Part shown: positions 9,372-22,900 of the stretch, one piece after another
How positions within the stretch are numbered: position 1 is the stretch's first letter
Layout: each line of letters starts with the position of its first letter
Assembly (NCBI GenBank): GCA_033064195.1
Contig: JARBJD010000217.1
Coordinates: 1 to 64,000 of the forward strand
Reading direction: 5' to 3'
Origin: Blattamonas nauphoetae
Lineage: Eukaryota > Preaxostyla > Oxymonadida
DNA length: 64,000 bases
Notes under the pieces: model-generated
The model's database searches: none
What the model saw: only the letters and a program-made list of their open reading frames with translations
Told to the model about the DNA's origin: nothing
Program-made: the position numbers and the translations under genes

Positions 9372-12300
9372 ATGATCCTGATTCCCCTGTTAGTTTTCTC
9401 TCATACTATTTCTCTCCACAATGTCCTCAGCAAGCATGTAACACAAAATCACTCCTTACGCCTCTCCAGCGCACAAGTGACACTGACGTCTAATCAATAT
9501 GAATCACGAAATCTGGCCATCAGGAACAATGTTCTGGATCTCAAAGGGAACATCGATACAGTTCTCGTATTCGACAGAACGAGCAAGATCTCAAATTGTA
9601 TTGAAACGGTACTGTGGATCTCCAACTCAACATTACGGATGGACACAATGCGACTGGATGCATGTACACATCACACAAACATACCCCCTCACTCATATTC
9701 ACCAATATCTGAAGTTGGAGTGTTCTCACTTCTTTCGATATGTTCGTCAACAGTGACTCTGTCAAACAGCGAATTGCGAGTTGGACCAGGACAATCTCCA
9801 TTTGTGGTGAAAGGGTCTCAGGATGCAATATACTCAGAAGAAACGATGATATCCGTCGTGAAGAGCGTTATTTTCTCAGCGAATTGGATTTGCGGAGCAA
9901 CGACTTCAATTCTTCCAGCCAGTGGAAATTTGGAACTCTCTGTTTCAGTTAAGTCATGTGATATGCATTCAACTCGAATTGGATCTTGGAATGGTCTTCT
10001 TGTTGATCAACAAAAACCCGCAACCCCAAACTCCGATAAGGTCAGAATTGAGACGTTGCTGTCAGACTGCCGATTGGAAAACGTGACAGGAGCACCCACA
10101 AACAGATATGCGGATGGAGGCTCCAAGTTATGGAGTCAACGGCTCCTCTCCAACTCGATCTTAAATAGTTACTCAGTACTATCTGGAACGGTGATCCGCG
10201 ACTTCAACGATGGAGGAGACCTGCTGTGCGCGAACACGACCTTCACATCAAGCTCAACAAGCACAGTTCATCCAATCACTCGCCGCTCAATCGAACTAAC
10301 ACTTCTTCAGCCTTATCTGCGGCCGAACCTCCGCCGACACAAATCAAAAGATGGAATATATGAATGGCACGATACAGCTTTCAGTTCGGGCAGAATCTTC
10401 GACTTTTATGATTTCAACCCTTACGAGCAATTTCACGAAAAGGGAGTGAATTTCTTCTTCTCCACAACTGACGATTCCATCCATTTCACTCGCTGTTCTT
10501 TCTCCAACATCGACGGGACAGATTCGAGTGATGAATACAGACATTCAGATGGCACAGTCATCCTCATCCGATGCCATTCGTCGCTCTCCGTTGACGAATG
10601 CCAGTTTTTGAATTGTTTCAGCGAGCCTTTCGCAGGGGCCATCGAATGCAACGTCGAGTCCTCAATTGCGCCCATCACAATCACTTCCTCGTCATTCGAC
10701 ACCTGCTCAAGCGATTCAACCCACAGTTCCACCATTTTCCATTACTCACTTGGATCTCTCTCCATCCACTCCTCCAACTTCACATCGTTCACACACAGAC
10801 AACACAGAGACTTGCTTTCATCGAGCGAGCTGTTCATGTCCAACTGTGTCTTCCATTTTGATGGACTGAATTATTCTCAGGCTCTCTCTTTACTCGGCAG
10901 ATACTCTCTCGTTTCTCAGACATTGTTCGAGTCTGATCCCCCAGCTGAAGCAGATGTCGATAAATCGTACATGTATAGGAATCTCGTCCCAGTCTTCGAA
11001 GGATGTGCGTCCAATTCAATGCAAGCCCAGGAATGTTTGTGACTTCAGATGGGGATGATTCGAGTGCAGACTGCAGCTTTGCCAATCCATGTCGCTCACT
11101 CTCGCACATCCACTCTCTGAATTCGCTGGCTCAAACAATTGTCTTTCTTGGCCCTGGAGACTACCCTCACACCCAAATGACAGACAAACGACTCTCCATC
11201 CGAGGATGGTGTCCGACTGTCGCTGGGAAGCTTCCAACACGACAAGATGCGTCAATTTCTCTCTCCGTCGATGCAGCTGCCAGTGTTACACTCACAAATC
11301 TCGCCCTGTCTCCTCGTTCTCCCTCGTCAACCATTCTGGATACGAATGGATCTTATCTGACCGTCCGATCATCATCCTTCACAAACTTGGCCATCCAAGC
11401 TTCCCTCATCGTCTCATCGAATGAAGGTGGGGTCGATCTCTGCGACACCAAGTTCATCAACATCACCACAACAGCCTGTCTCGTCTCTGTCACTTCTGGA
11501 GGACGAACTTACCTCCAAAATTGTGCCTTCGTCGACATCCATCGAACAACTGGAACTGGTCCTGCAGTTCTGTTCTCTGATTCCACGAACGATCTTTCCT
11601 TTGACGAGTCCATGTTTGTCCGCTGCTGTTCTGACTATGGAGTCGTCGGTGCTCTCCATGTCATCATCACTGACACTGAATTCTCCTCACGCTTCGACAT
11701 GATCTGTATTTCCAACAGAGGGAAGCCTGGTGCACCTTCAGACATCCTGATTGAAGGATTGGATGAAGAGAAATGCCGAAAGGCGTTGGAATATTCACAA
11801 CACTTCAGCAATGGGATCCATTTTGGATGGAAAAGTGGAGAGGACTCGGGAACAGGAATACTGATGATGAATGAACAGCCTGACATATTCCTCACAACGT
11901 GTCCGAGTCTCCTTTGGACGAAAGCTGAAGAAAACACATATCTCCATCCATCTTCCTTCCAAATCAGCGAGTTTGTCCTCCGTTGCAAAGAAGAAGAAAC
12001 CATTAAGGTGACAGTGGAGGACCCTCTGAACGTCGTCTTCTCGCAAAAGCCATTCGCTCTGCCACACCTGAAATTAGTTTTATATTATCAAAGTCCCTCC
12101 ACAGAAAGCGCAGTCTGTTGCGTAGTGAAACAGGATCCGACAGAGCAAGGTGTTTTTGTCGCAGTGACTGATGACGCTCTTCTCAACATCGACGGATTCT
12201 CATTTCTCGTCGATTCTGACAACACAGAACCCATGTTCACTGTCGATCCTCTCAGTAACTTAACTATATCCCACTCAATTGTCTCTGGCGACTCTGGCTC

Positions 12301-15300
12301 AATCCATCGTCCCTTCCTCCAAACTTCAGGTATTTCACGATTTTTCTCGACACATTTCACGAAATTGTCATTCTCCGACCATTCCTGCATCGAATGTCTT
12401 CGCGGAGCCTTCGAGTTTAGTGGAAACTCTCTTCCTGATTACCGGACGAGTGTGAGTCATCTCTCGACAACCGGAAATGGTGCTTTCCTTTCAGCTGTGC
12501 TCACTAAATCACATCTCTACTTTTCAAACACGGACTTCTTTAACTGTTCAGCGAATAATGGTGGAGCACTACACATCGAAACAGAAGCGCCTGTGACTTT
12601 GTTCGACGTCTCCTTCGTTGCCTGCAATGCGGAGGAGAACGGAGGAGCAACTGTATTCATCAACAAACACGGCACGATCGATGCGACATTCACCGTCTTC
12701 TGCACAAACTGCACAGCAAAGAAGGGTGGAGGACTGTTTATATCTCTCCAACAGTACACATCCTTCAGAATCGAACGCGCTCCGACCAAGAACTACTTCT
12801 CAACGTACTACTTCGATCACGAATTTGAGAATTGCCGAGCCACCGAGGCAGGGGGAGGGGTTTATATCGAAGGGGAGTCACGAGTCGACCTCATCAGAAT
12901 CGACAGTGTTGGGTTTAATAATTGGAACTCGCCTGGACGAGGTACTGATATATTCTATGCCAGTGGTATCACACTCGATCAAGACGATCCTGATGATCAG
13001 ATCGAGAACATAAAAGGTTCTGCCCGATCAGCGAGTTTGAAACCATCTGACAACCTCCCTCCATTCAACGTGTACTTCGAAAGCGACCCAACACGCTCGT
13101 TTTTCTTCAACCCAATTGAGATATCTCTCGCTTTCCTCGGGACTGATATTTACTCTCCAATCTACCAAGAACAGGCCAACTTCATCTCCGATGTTGTCAG
13201 ATACATCCACACGAAAGACGAGACTGGACAGAACGTTCCAGTGGAGATTACTTTCGAGAACAATTTACACGTCTGGGAAAGAGGTGTGTGCGTCGACCCA
13301 CACTTGAAATTCACTCGGAAACCAGGCTATCAGATGTATCACATTGCAACAAACCCATTCTCGAATTATCCAGTGGACGATCGCGTGATTTTGGAGATTC
13401 AGGAGGATGCTGTGATAGAAGTGGTGGAAATCGAGATCCACATTTCGATTCCAATCCAGTTCATGTTGGTCGCGCACAGAAGTGGAGAAGGAGTTGTGAA
13501 TGGATGTGAATTCGAGTTTAGTTCTTCGATTGAAACGAACCTTGCCCTGTTTGAAGTTGTGGATGGGACACTGCGGTTGACAGACACGAGGATTTGTGGA
13601 GAAGTTGTCGAACCGACCTTCTTCGATTCTCCACTCATCCTGATCTCCCCATCAGCCACACCAGCAACACCCACCCTCCATCTCAACCGAGTCACCTTCT
13701 CCCATCTTCATCTGACGAACAACCCCCACGCGCTGATGGAATTCCACCAAACAGCGACAGTTTCAGTGACAGGATTGGATTTCAATTCATGCAACAAAAC
13801 AGCGAGCGAAGAATCCGCTCGTATTTTCGTATCTGGACCAGATTTGGAAGCAGTCGATGCAAATCAATGGGAAGGCTTTGAATTCCTGACCACATCCAAC
13901 GACTCCCTCTTCCTCGCCTCCGACACATCCTCTCCACAATCATCAGTTTGGAAACGCTTTCCTCTCCGCGTCCTGCTTCTCCCGTTCTTCGGCGCGACGA
14001 TTCCGACGTCCACAGGTGGGAAAGATGTGGCGGGATGTGGTGAGGTAGGTTTTAACTGCCGTCGACTGATTCAAGCGGGTAAGAACCTTCGAGGCTCTTC
14101 GGCATGCAAAATTGTTATTTGGGACTCATCGATTCTGAATGGGGTGTTGGACTCGACACAGATGAATACAGAAGTGACAGCGCTTGGATCGGAATGTGGA
14201 ATTGTGGTTGAGCAAGTGGGGTCGTTCCTGAACAGTCCAGATGGGGGAGTGACACCGCTTCTCACACTCACCCGCCTGGTCCTCGCTCTTCCCTCAAGTC
14301 TGGACCAACCTTCTCTCATCTCGTCATCAAGCGGAGAAGTGAAGATCGTATCGTGCTCTTTCAGATCTGACAATTCAATCACTTTCAAGCTGATCTGTGC
14401 AACTGCAGGCACTGTTCGTCTTGAAGGAGTTGATATTCGAAACAACATCTTCTCCACAATACCGATCACCCTCTCTGGACTGAACACAGCGACCTTCACT
14501 CGAATTCAACGATTCTTCCTTCGTTGGACCATCAACACCAGCGCCGAAACGCGCGAATTCTGACCACGATCATCTGTGTTCCTGGGAGACAGGGTTGATT
14601 CAAATGGAGCACTGTAACACCACCATCACCAGAACCACGTTTTCTCTCATCTCGCAAGGCGCAATCCACACAACGGACACCAACATCAATTTCGTCCAAT
14701 CCAGTCTGACACAAAACGGAATCTCCACTCCTTCCTTCCCCTCCGCTCGCCAGAACATCAGATGTGTCGGAACCGGAACTCTGACTTACGACCTCACAAC
14801 AGCAGGACTCACCGATGTGAAAGATCTGTGGGTGAATGCTGACGAAGGATGCAAAGTCGAGGGAGACACTGCTCTTGATGATTATCTGTTCTTCCTTCCG
14901 ACACTCACAACAGGAAAGTGCAAGAGCGAGGAGGAGGTGAAGGATAACGCCTTTTCTGTGAGGATTGTTGGGACGAAGCTGCTGCCTTGTGGGTTGTCTC
15001 TGGAAGTGTTTGAAAAACTATCTTCGAGAAACACTGAACCAGTAACAATCCAGCTTTCCGATATTGCCAACGAATGGAACGAGACATCACTCAACCTCAC
15101 CGTTCCTAAATCAACTCTCTCCTCGCTCAGCACGAAAGATGAGTGGCTGGGAAGACTCAGATTCGGGCGAGAAGGACAAACCGAAACATTTCAATTCAAA
15201 ATGAGTGCCAAGCAAGCCCGTTCAAAACTGATGGAGAAAAACATTCCATGGATGATCCCACTCATCATCGCTCTCTCCGTCCTTCTCCTCCTCAGCATCA

Positions 15301-16205
15301 TCATCCTCTGCTTGCTCCGTCGGAGACGACAACAAAAACAGAACAAACAGAACGATAGTGAAATGCTGCCTCAGGCGCCAATCGAAGATGATAAGATTGA
15401 AGTGATTTCTGAAGAGACAGCGCTCAACGCGAATAACAGTGCCATCTCGACCATCAACTCAAAAGAAAGGGCTCAAATGAACACTCGCCCACAAGACGAA
15501 GACACGCCAGCCTCTTTTGAAGCTGCGATTCCAAATGAAGAATGTGTAGAAGCGTTGGCATGCTCTGGAAAGATGGAGATGACAGTTGTGCGGAAACAAG
15601 ACACACTTTACACTCGTCTACACACAGAACAAGGGAAGCGAATTGCACTGACGAAGGAATCAGTGCGACAGCAGCTTCTTCAAGGAATAATGAAGATTTG
15701 GGAGACAGACAAACACGCACCGCTTCTGACCCAGCTGTCGTCCCATATTGTGATGGTGGATGCAGCCAACAACGTGTTTCTGAGTGTGGGATCGACGGAA
15801 GATAGAACAACACAACACCAACTGGAGCAGAACACACTTGGAGTAAAAGGAGAAGGAAAGCGATGGTGTGCGCCTGAATTGTTGAACGAGAAAGGTCAGA
15901 ACTCCAACAATGATCAAGTCATTGATCCATCAAAAGCGGCAGTTTTTAGTCTTGGCCTGATCTTGTGGGAAATGGAGACTGGTCTTGTGCCCTTCGGGGA
16001 AGTTGACGTTGTCAACGCTCAGCGACAGCTCGGGCTCGGTTCTGCGCTGAAGATGGATGGAGTCAAAGACGAGTCCACACGCGACATCATCGCAAGCTGC
16101 CTGACCGTTAACCCGAAGGAACGCCCTTCACTTCAAACACTTCATGAATTTATCAATCCAAAGAAAGACGATCAACACCTTCCTTCGAATTGGAGTGGTG
16201 CTTGA
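9372..16205 (+). pseudogene. Beta-helix/TM/pseudokinase surface protein, two frame breaks
   Basis: Three successive frames (9372-11042, 11003-14563, about 14523-16205) make one gene of the same family as genes A-C. It starts with a signal peptide (MILIPLLVFSHTIS) and has long beta-helix-like Ser/Thr/Asn-rich repeats. A GDDSSADC...PC segment aligns with GDEDGKGC...PC of A-C. One membrane helix lies at about 15250-15310, followed by an Arg-rich stop-transfer and a cytoplasmic kinase-like domain (about 15520-16180). The kinase part keeps RWCAPELL, an AAVFSLGLILWEM helix and a C-terminal NPKERPS, but lacks a Gly-rich loop, HRD and DFG, so it is a pseudokinase. Frame changes occur near 11005-11025 and near 14505-14522. 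Family homology runs straight through both, so they look like single indels or assembly errors rather than introns. Confidence 0.75.
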
Positions 16206-16951
16206 AAGCGATTCTGCGGTGTTCTTCATTCTTGACACCTTTACTTATGATCTTCATTTCCATTTCATCTCGTCTTCATTCTTCTGATTTATTCAACTTT
16301 CACTTTTTTCGTTCCCTTCTTACGCTCGTCTTGTTTTTACTCACTTTTCAATTCCGTTCAGCCACCTTATCTTCATTCTCTGTCCATTCCGTCTTTTACT
16401 CTCAAACAAGCTCAAGCGGGCACTCTTCGCCCAGCAGCACCAGACTTCCACCCCCATTTAGATGCCATTCTTCTTTCCACTATGTCTTTGCCTGTCGTTC
16501 ATCGATCAGTGGTGCTGAAAGGGTCGTGTCTCTGAACTCTTTTATCCTTTTGTCAGCCAATAGTTCTGTTTATCTGGATCGTCATTCAACCAACAATGAT
16601 TGAATGGTTCACAGAATTCTGTTCTTCTTTTTCTGTGGTTTTGTTCTCATTTCACATGAAATGGCTTTATTCATCTCACATCTCAAGCTTGGTCTTTCTT
16701 ATTGCTTTTTTTGGTGATAAACTTCTTCCACTAAGGTTTCAGTCATCTCTGTATGTGACGAACTGTGAGTCATTCTGTGGCATCAGAGTTCCACACTGCA
16801 GAGGGTCAGTCTGACCATTAGTTTTCTGTTCTTTGGTCGAAAATAGACAGAATAAAGTATGATGAAATGAAAAATAGAATTTATAGTGTGCGACTTTGAT
16901 AGTCTTGTTATTTGTTGGAGAACGAGATCTGTATTTTCTTGAGAGTTGTCC
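16206..16951. other. Intergenic region between convergent genes
   Basis: No gene is supported. Positions about 16840-16925 resemble the 3' flank of gene B (about 46390-46460), sharing ATGATGAAATGAAAAA and GATAGTCTTGTTA. This is therefore the conserved 3' flank of gene C. Confidence 0.5.
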
Positions 16952-19900
16952 TTAATCGGTCCCTTCATCTACGTCCTGATCCGTTGTGTTGATCGAACCT
17001 CTGCTGAATTTATTCTCGCCTCCTGCACCATACCTTACAACATCCTCCCCTTCCGTCAGCTTGTTCTTGGATGAAGTCCTATCCCCTGATGGTGAGTCGA
17101 GTAACGGTTTGTATTGGTTCTGTTGACGCTTTCTGCGACGAATACAGACAAACGCGACGATGCAGCCAACCACCACACACACCACCACAACGATCACGAT
17201 GGGTACAACAATTGCGGCGGCCGAGGCGCCTTTGGTGTGTTCTTGGAACTTGAGTGAAGAGGATGATCGCTCATCTTGTCCGAAGCTCAGTGCCATGAGC
17301 CAGTCCTTCTTTACGTCCAAATCAGGCTTCAGTTCAGAGTGCAGGATCGTCGCCACAAGCTCCGTTTCCGTCCAGTCTGCTGTGTTCTCTCCTGTCAGCT
17401 CGATCAGCTTGTGTTTTCCGGTTTCTGTCTTGTTTTTCGGGAAGACTTCGTAAACGTCCAGTTTCAGACCACACGGAATCAGCAGCGTGCCTTTCATCTT
17501 CACAACGAATTTGTCGTTCGCTTTGTCAAACTCAACTGCTGTTTTGTTTACGTCGAAAGTGGGAACAAACATCGGAGCTTTCGTTTCAATCGAATCCTTC
17601 ACAACTTTGCAGTTGTCTGCAGCAATCCAGAGCGCCTCGTCGGTTGCCTGAGTGGTCGTGATGTCGATCGTTCCTTCGTTTCGGCATTCCACGTTCTGTC
17701 TCATCGATGGGAAGTCGTCGAATTTCTTTCCGTTTCCGTTGAATTGGCTGTGCTGCACAGTAAGAGAGCCACCAGACATGTCAAGAACTCCTTGAGAGAT
17801 TTTTTCGAATGAGGAAGAAATCAAGTTGATCGTTGACTTCTCGAGCATGAACAATCCTGTTTTCCAGCTGCACACAACCTCATTCGTGATCGTGTCATCG
17901 CTCACATCTGTCTTCTCTACGAACACAGAGCAGTGTTCGATGATGAATGTGCTTCCCATTCCGAACACCACACAGCTCACACTCGTCGATCCACTCACTT
18001 CCAATTTTATCCAGAGAAGAGTCAGTGATGCTTCGTAAACAGACACTAGACCCTTCTTCTCACCCTGACTTGCTGTTCGAGGCACAACGAGCGTGCTCCA
18101 ATTTGAACTGAAGTTTTGAAGGGTGATTGATGATCGTACCGGAATCGTCAGTGTTGTTGCTTGTTTGATGTCTCCTTTCAGATCCACGACAATGTTCTTC
18201 ATCCCCAACTCAATCGACAGCTCAATCACTTTCCCAATCGATCCACACGGCTTCGATTCTTCTCCACATCCCTTCCCATCCTCGTCTCCTTCCGAAACCA
18301 CAAACTCTGACTGAGTTGGTCGAGCATCAGTCACGAAGTGCGATGACGACACATCAAACATGTTGAAATCGTCCCCAGGAAGTGTCAGCGACACAAACGA
18401 ATACTCTGTCGCGTATTCCAACGTGTTCGCAAACCCAATCACAATCGGTTCTGACACGGCTGTGTCGTCGTTGCCGCATGTCACAGCGAACGTCATTCCT
18501 CCTGTCAGTGTTCCTGTCAGCACTTCGTTGTCGGGAAAGTCTGTCCCACTCAGTCGAAGCTGCGCTTTCGTTCCCATCTTGTTCGTGAATTCAAACTCAA
18601 CATGTTTGATAGTGGGTTTGTGCTTCAGTTTGAATGTCACCCCATCGAACACAGGCATCGATTCTTCGTCTCCTCCTCCAACCACCTTCACGGTGTACGA
18701 TTGTCCGATGATGAGGCAGTTCGGTTCGCTTTTCTCACTTGCGGCGAATCTCACTGAGAGCGATTTCGTGTTCTCGTTGTATATTGTCTTCGTTGTCGAT
18801 GTGACCCGATTATCGTTCGAGTCAGACACTTCCACTGTCATTTCTGCGTTCTTCAGGTTGTTCCCGTACAGCGTCACAATCGCTGTGCTCGATGACACAT
18901 CGAACTGGCCAGTGGCATCCAGAATCTGCCCTGTGGCTTCGGGAACATCAATTTTCAAGTTTGAAGAGAGGACAACTGGCGCTCCATTCGCTTCATATCG
19001 CATCGACTTTAGTGTGTACGTTTGACCATATTCCAGTTCTGGTGCTTGGCCTCTCTTGAATGTCGTCGCCACAATCGATCCTTCATCTGCTGATGAGAAC
19101 TTACCTCTCGCCTTCAGATCGAATGGAGTGGCTGCGTCGATCGTAACGATGAATGTCGAGTCTGTTGGCAGATTCGTTCCACCCAGTGTGATTTTCAATG
19201 TTTTTTCTGAGAGATCGGTGAAATCAACTCCACACGATGTCACCTTTCGATTGTCAGCTGGCGTTGTTACTGTCATTTTGTGGATCACAATCGACGACTC
19301 CTCATTCTCCGAATTCACCTTCTTCATCGAAATTGGCGTGTACGTCATCCCATGCCACATCGACGCCTCTTCCGGTGGCGACAGGATCGCTGTTCCTGTC
19401 GCTGTTTGTGTTTTATTTGTCGTCAATGCAACCACTCTCAGAATCGTCATGTGACTCCCGGCTGACGAAGTCCCTGAAAATGTGATTTCATATGTCTCCC
19501 CGTCCTCCAGTTTCCGTGTGTTGAAAGCGAATGTCGTTGATTTCACATCAGTCGCGTTTGTCTGGCTGGAAAGGCTGATCAGACGAGGATTCTCTTCTGG
19601 CACTGTGAACTCCAACCCTTCTTTGACAAGTGGAGACTCGCCATAGAAAGACCGAACGATCTTGACGACTGAATATGTCTTCCCATATTCCAGTTCAGCG
19701 CGTGCTCCCGCTAGCTCGGCTGTCATGGTCCCTTCCGTGTCAGAAGAGAATGTGAGGTGCCAATTCAATTCGATATCTTTTGTTCCATCGTTGACGGTAA
19801 CTCTCTGGTTGGGGAGACCTCTTAATTCTGATCCCCCAAATTCGATGGTCAGATTCTGTTCGAAGAAGTTGGGAGTGAAGTATGCTTTCACGGATGTCAC

Positions 19901-22900
19901 TTTTGGAACACCAGGATCAGTCTTGACGACGAAGTTGTCGATGATGATGTTCGCTTCCGTCTTTCCAGATGTCTTCACAACTTCTTTTGGAACATACGTG
20001 TATCCGTTGATGAGGTCTGCGTTCTTCCCATCTTCTGACAGACGAGCGGTCGCGATGGCTTCTTGAGAGGTGGGGCTGGATGAGACTGTTGCTGTGACGT
20101 AACCAGTGTGTTCTGCCCCACTCCCCGTTGTTGGTGTTCCTGTCATTAAAATGTTGTAAGTCGCTCCGTTTTCGAGAAGACGAGTTGCGAAAGTGATTGT
20201 GCATGAGTGATGGCCTGATACGCTAGTCACAGTCGCATGTGCCAATCTCGGTTTCTCTGCTGGAACGACAAAGCTCAGAGGCTTCAGAATGACACAGTCA
20301 ACTCCATTTGAAACTCTCGTGATGGTGTATTGTTTCCCATATGAAAGCTTTGAATAAGAATCGTTGAATATTCTGATGTAGAACTCGAACCATGTTGTCG
20401 AATTGGCAGCGAAGTATGAAACAAGGGCGGTGTCTCCAATGAACACAGACGTGTAGGGAGGAGTGCTGAAATTGTTCCCGTCCAAACGGATGATGACATT
20501 CCGTTCACCATTCACAGTGTCCATTCGAACAGACACGTCTGAGATTGTTGGGGCGATGATCGGTGTCTTGAAAGTGATGGCTTCGACGAGAATTTCAGTC
20601 TCTTTCGATGCTGTTTTCGTCACGGAGTTCAGTTTGTAGGTTGCGTTGTTGAACAGCTCGCCTGTCCCGTCATCGTTCAGAGACACAGCAACTGTCGCCA
20701 CTTGCGAATCTCCCGATCCAGACACAGTTGCAGTGAGCACAGCCGAATGCGAAGACGAACTAACAACGAAGTCATAGCTTTGCCCATCCTCCAACAATCG
20801 AGTCGAGAACACCAGAGTGATGCTGTATCCATCTGTATAGTCTGTTTGGTCGACTGATGTGACACGAGGTTTCTCGGCTGGAACTTCGATTTTGAATGTC
20901 TTTGTCAAAAGAAGCGGAGTGTCAATATGATAAGGCTTGAATCTGACAAGTGTGTACGTCTTTCCATACTCAATCTTCGGATTTGTCGAATTATCGAAAA
21001 TCTGGACCGACTGTGTTGCTTTTGTTCCTGAGAATGAAATTGACGAAAGTGCGACTGAGACCCCATCACTTTCGAAAACTGGGTAATAACTGGCCAAGAA
21101 TCCGAATGTGCCCATTTTGTCGTACGTGATGCTCAGAGTTTTCTCAATCGAACCAGCCAGCATTTCGCATGACACGGCTGTGATGGATGGTTGTTGGGCG
21201 GCGACAGAGAGGGTGATCGTGTCGACTAAGATTTCGTCGGTTGGGGAGCTCACTCGGGTGATCTTCGTCACTTTGTATGAGTGGGAATATTTCAGTGTGG
21301 CGGTGCCTTCGGGATAGAACGATGCTGTGCCTTGGACGAACTGCCTCCCTCCATCCACACCTACAGAGAGTGTCAGCTTGGAAACAGGGTCACTTTCCGA
21401 TCCTGCTGTCGTGTCGGTCAACTCCATTTCGTATGCGTCGTTCACAAGACCGACCGAGTAAAACGTGTAAGTCATTCCTCGTCCATCGTCCAGCCATTCA
21501 GACGTTCGAATCGAGACCACACGAGGATCAACATCGGGAATGGTGAAGTCTCTTTCACCAGTGAAGAACACTTCCTTTTCCCAAAATGATATGATTATCT
21601 TTGAGATCGTGTACGTCTTCCCATATTCCAGTTGAACAGGCGTTGATGGCGAAAAAAGGTTCAAAGAGATTGATCCGGTTTCTGGAGTTGAAAATGTCAG
21701 GAATCCAGTCAGGTTGAACGTGCTCTCGCCTTCAACGGTGACAATGAGCTTCGGCGAGACCGGCATTCGGACTGTCGAGAAGACCAGCTTTCCCGAGAAC
21801 TGGGTATCGGCATCGAACTCGAATGAGAGGTTGTTGATCACAGCTGGCTCGGTCGTCACTGTCACTTTCAATGGTCCATCCACAAAGACATCTTCTCCAC
21901 TCTCCCCACCCATCTTCAATCCGGTCACGGTGTATGTCTGGCCATACTTCAGAAGAGGAGCATTGACGAGGGAGAGCTTGGCAGACCACGATCCAGATTC
22001 GGTCGACGAGTAAGCAATCGGGATTTTGGGAGTGTCTGTCTCGTCGGCGGAGTTCGTCAGGAAGAGCGTGTGGTCTTGTGGAGAAAGCAAACGACCAGAA
22101 AGGGTGAGGACAGCAACAGTTTCGTTCAATTCGTACGAAATCGTAACCAGTGTCAATCTGCTTGGCTCATCGGGGATCGAGAACACGATCGAGTCCAGAG
22201 CGATGAACGACGTTCCTGAAGACAGAGCGAACGTCCGAACTTTGTATTCTGTTCCGAACGACAGCAGAGACGATGTTTGAGGATAAACGGTCTGAATCGA
22301 GGACGCCAGCGAGCCATCGTCATCGGTCGTCAATGTGAGCGTGCGGTTATGCGACGATTCGGATCCTTTCGGAACTGAATCCACAACCATTTTGTATTTC
22401 GTCGACGGCGACAGTCCAGAAGAGACGAATGGAAGAATCACCTCATTCTTTCCTTCTGCGAACACCACTTCTCCAATCCCACTCAGACGAGCAGGAGCCA
22501 CTGGAGTCGTGAACACACTCGTCTCGATGATCCGATCCAGAGTCTGTCCATTCCATGTCACACTCTCCAAACTGTATTCTGTGTTGTATTCCAGTTCCGC
22601 TGAGCTTTCGGGATATGCCACGGCTGAACAGAACAGTTGTCCAAACTTTCGAGCAAAAGTGAGTGTTTTCGTTGAGTCGTCGCTCACTTTCTTCAGCTCC
22701 ACTTCGTATGATCCATCTTCGAAGTTCGTTCCATGCACAGAAACATCAATGTCGTTTCCGGTCGAGCTCAGTGCACATGTCGCGATCGAGACAGATGGCG
22801 AGAGTCTCCATCCTTTCATCGACGCTGTCATCATCACATAATCGCTCAGCGACGATTGCAGCATTCCTGTTGGTCCATACGTCACTGACGTCGATGCAGT

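Noticed and set aside
11005-11048. A 44-bp GT-AG intron joining the first two parts of the pseudokinase gene
   Set aside because: The second frame already matches the family (MFVTSDGDDSSADC) within the supposed intron, so a simple indel fits better.
16190-16814. Open frames after the pseudokinase gene (16190-16603, 16596-16814)
   Set aside because: Composition is that of pyrimidine-rich non-coding DNA, and the second overlaps the conserved 3' flank of gene C.
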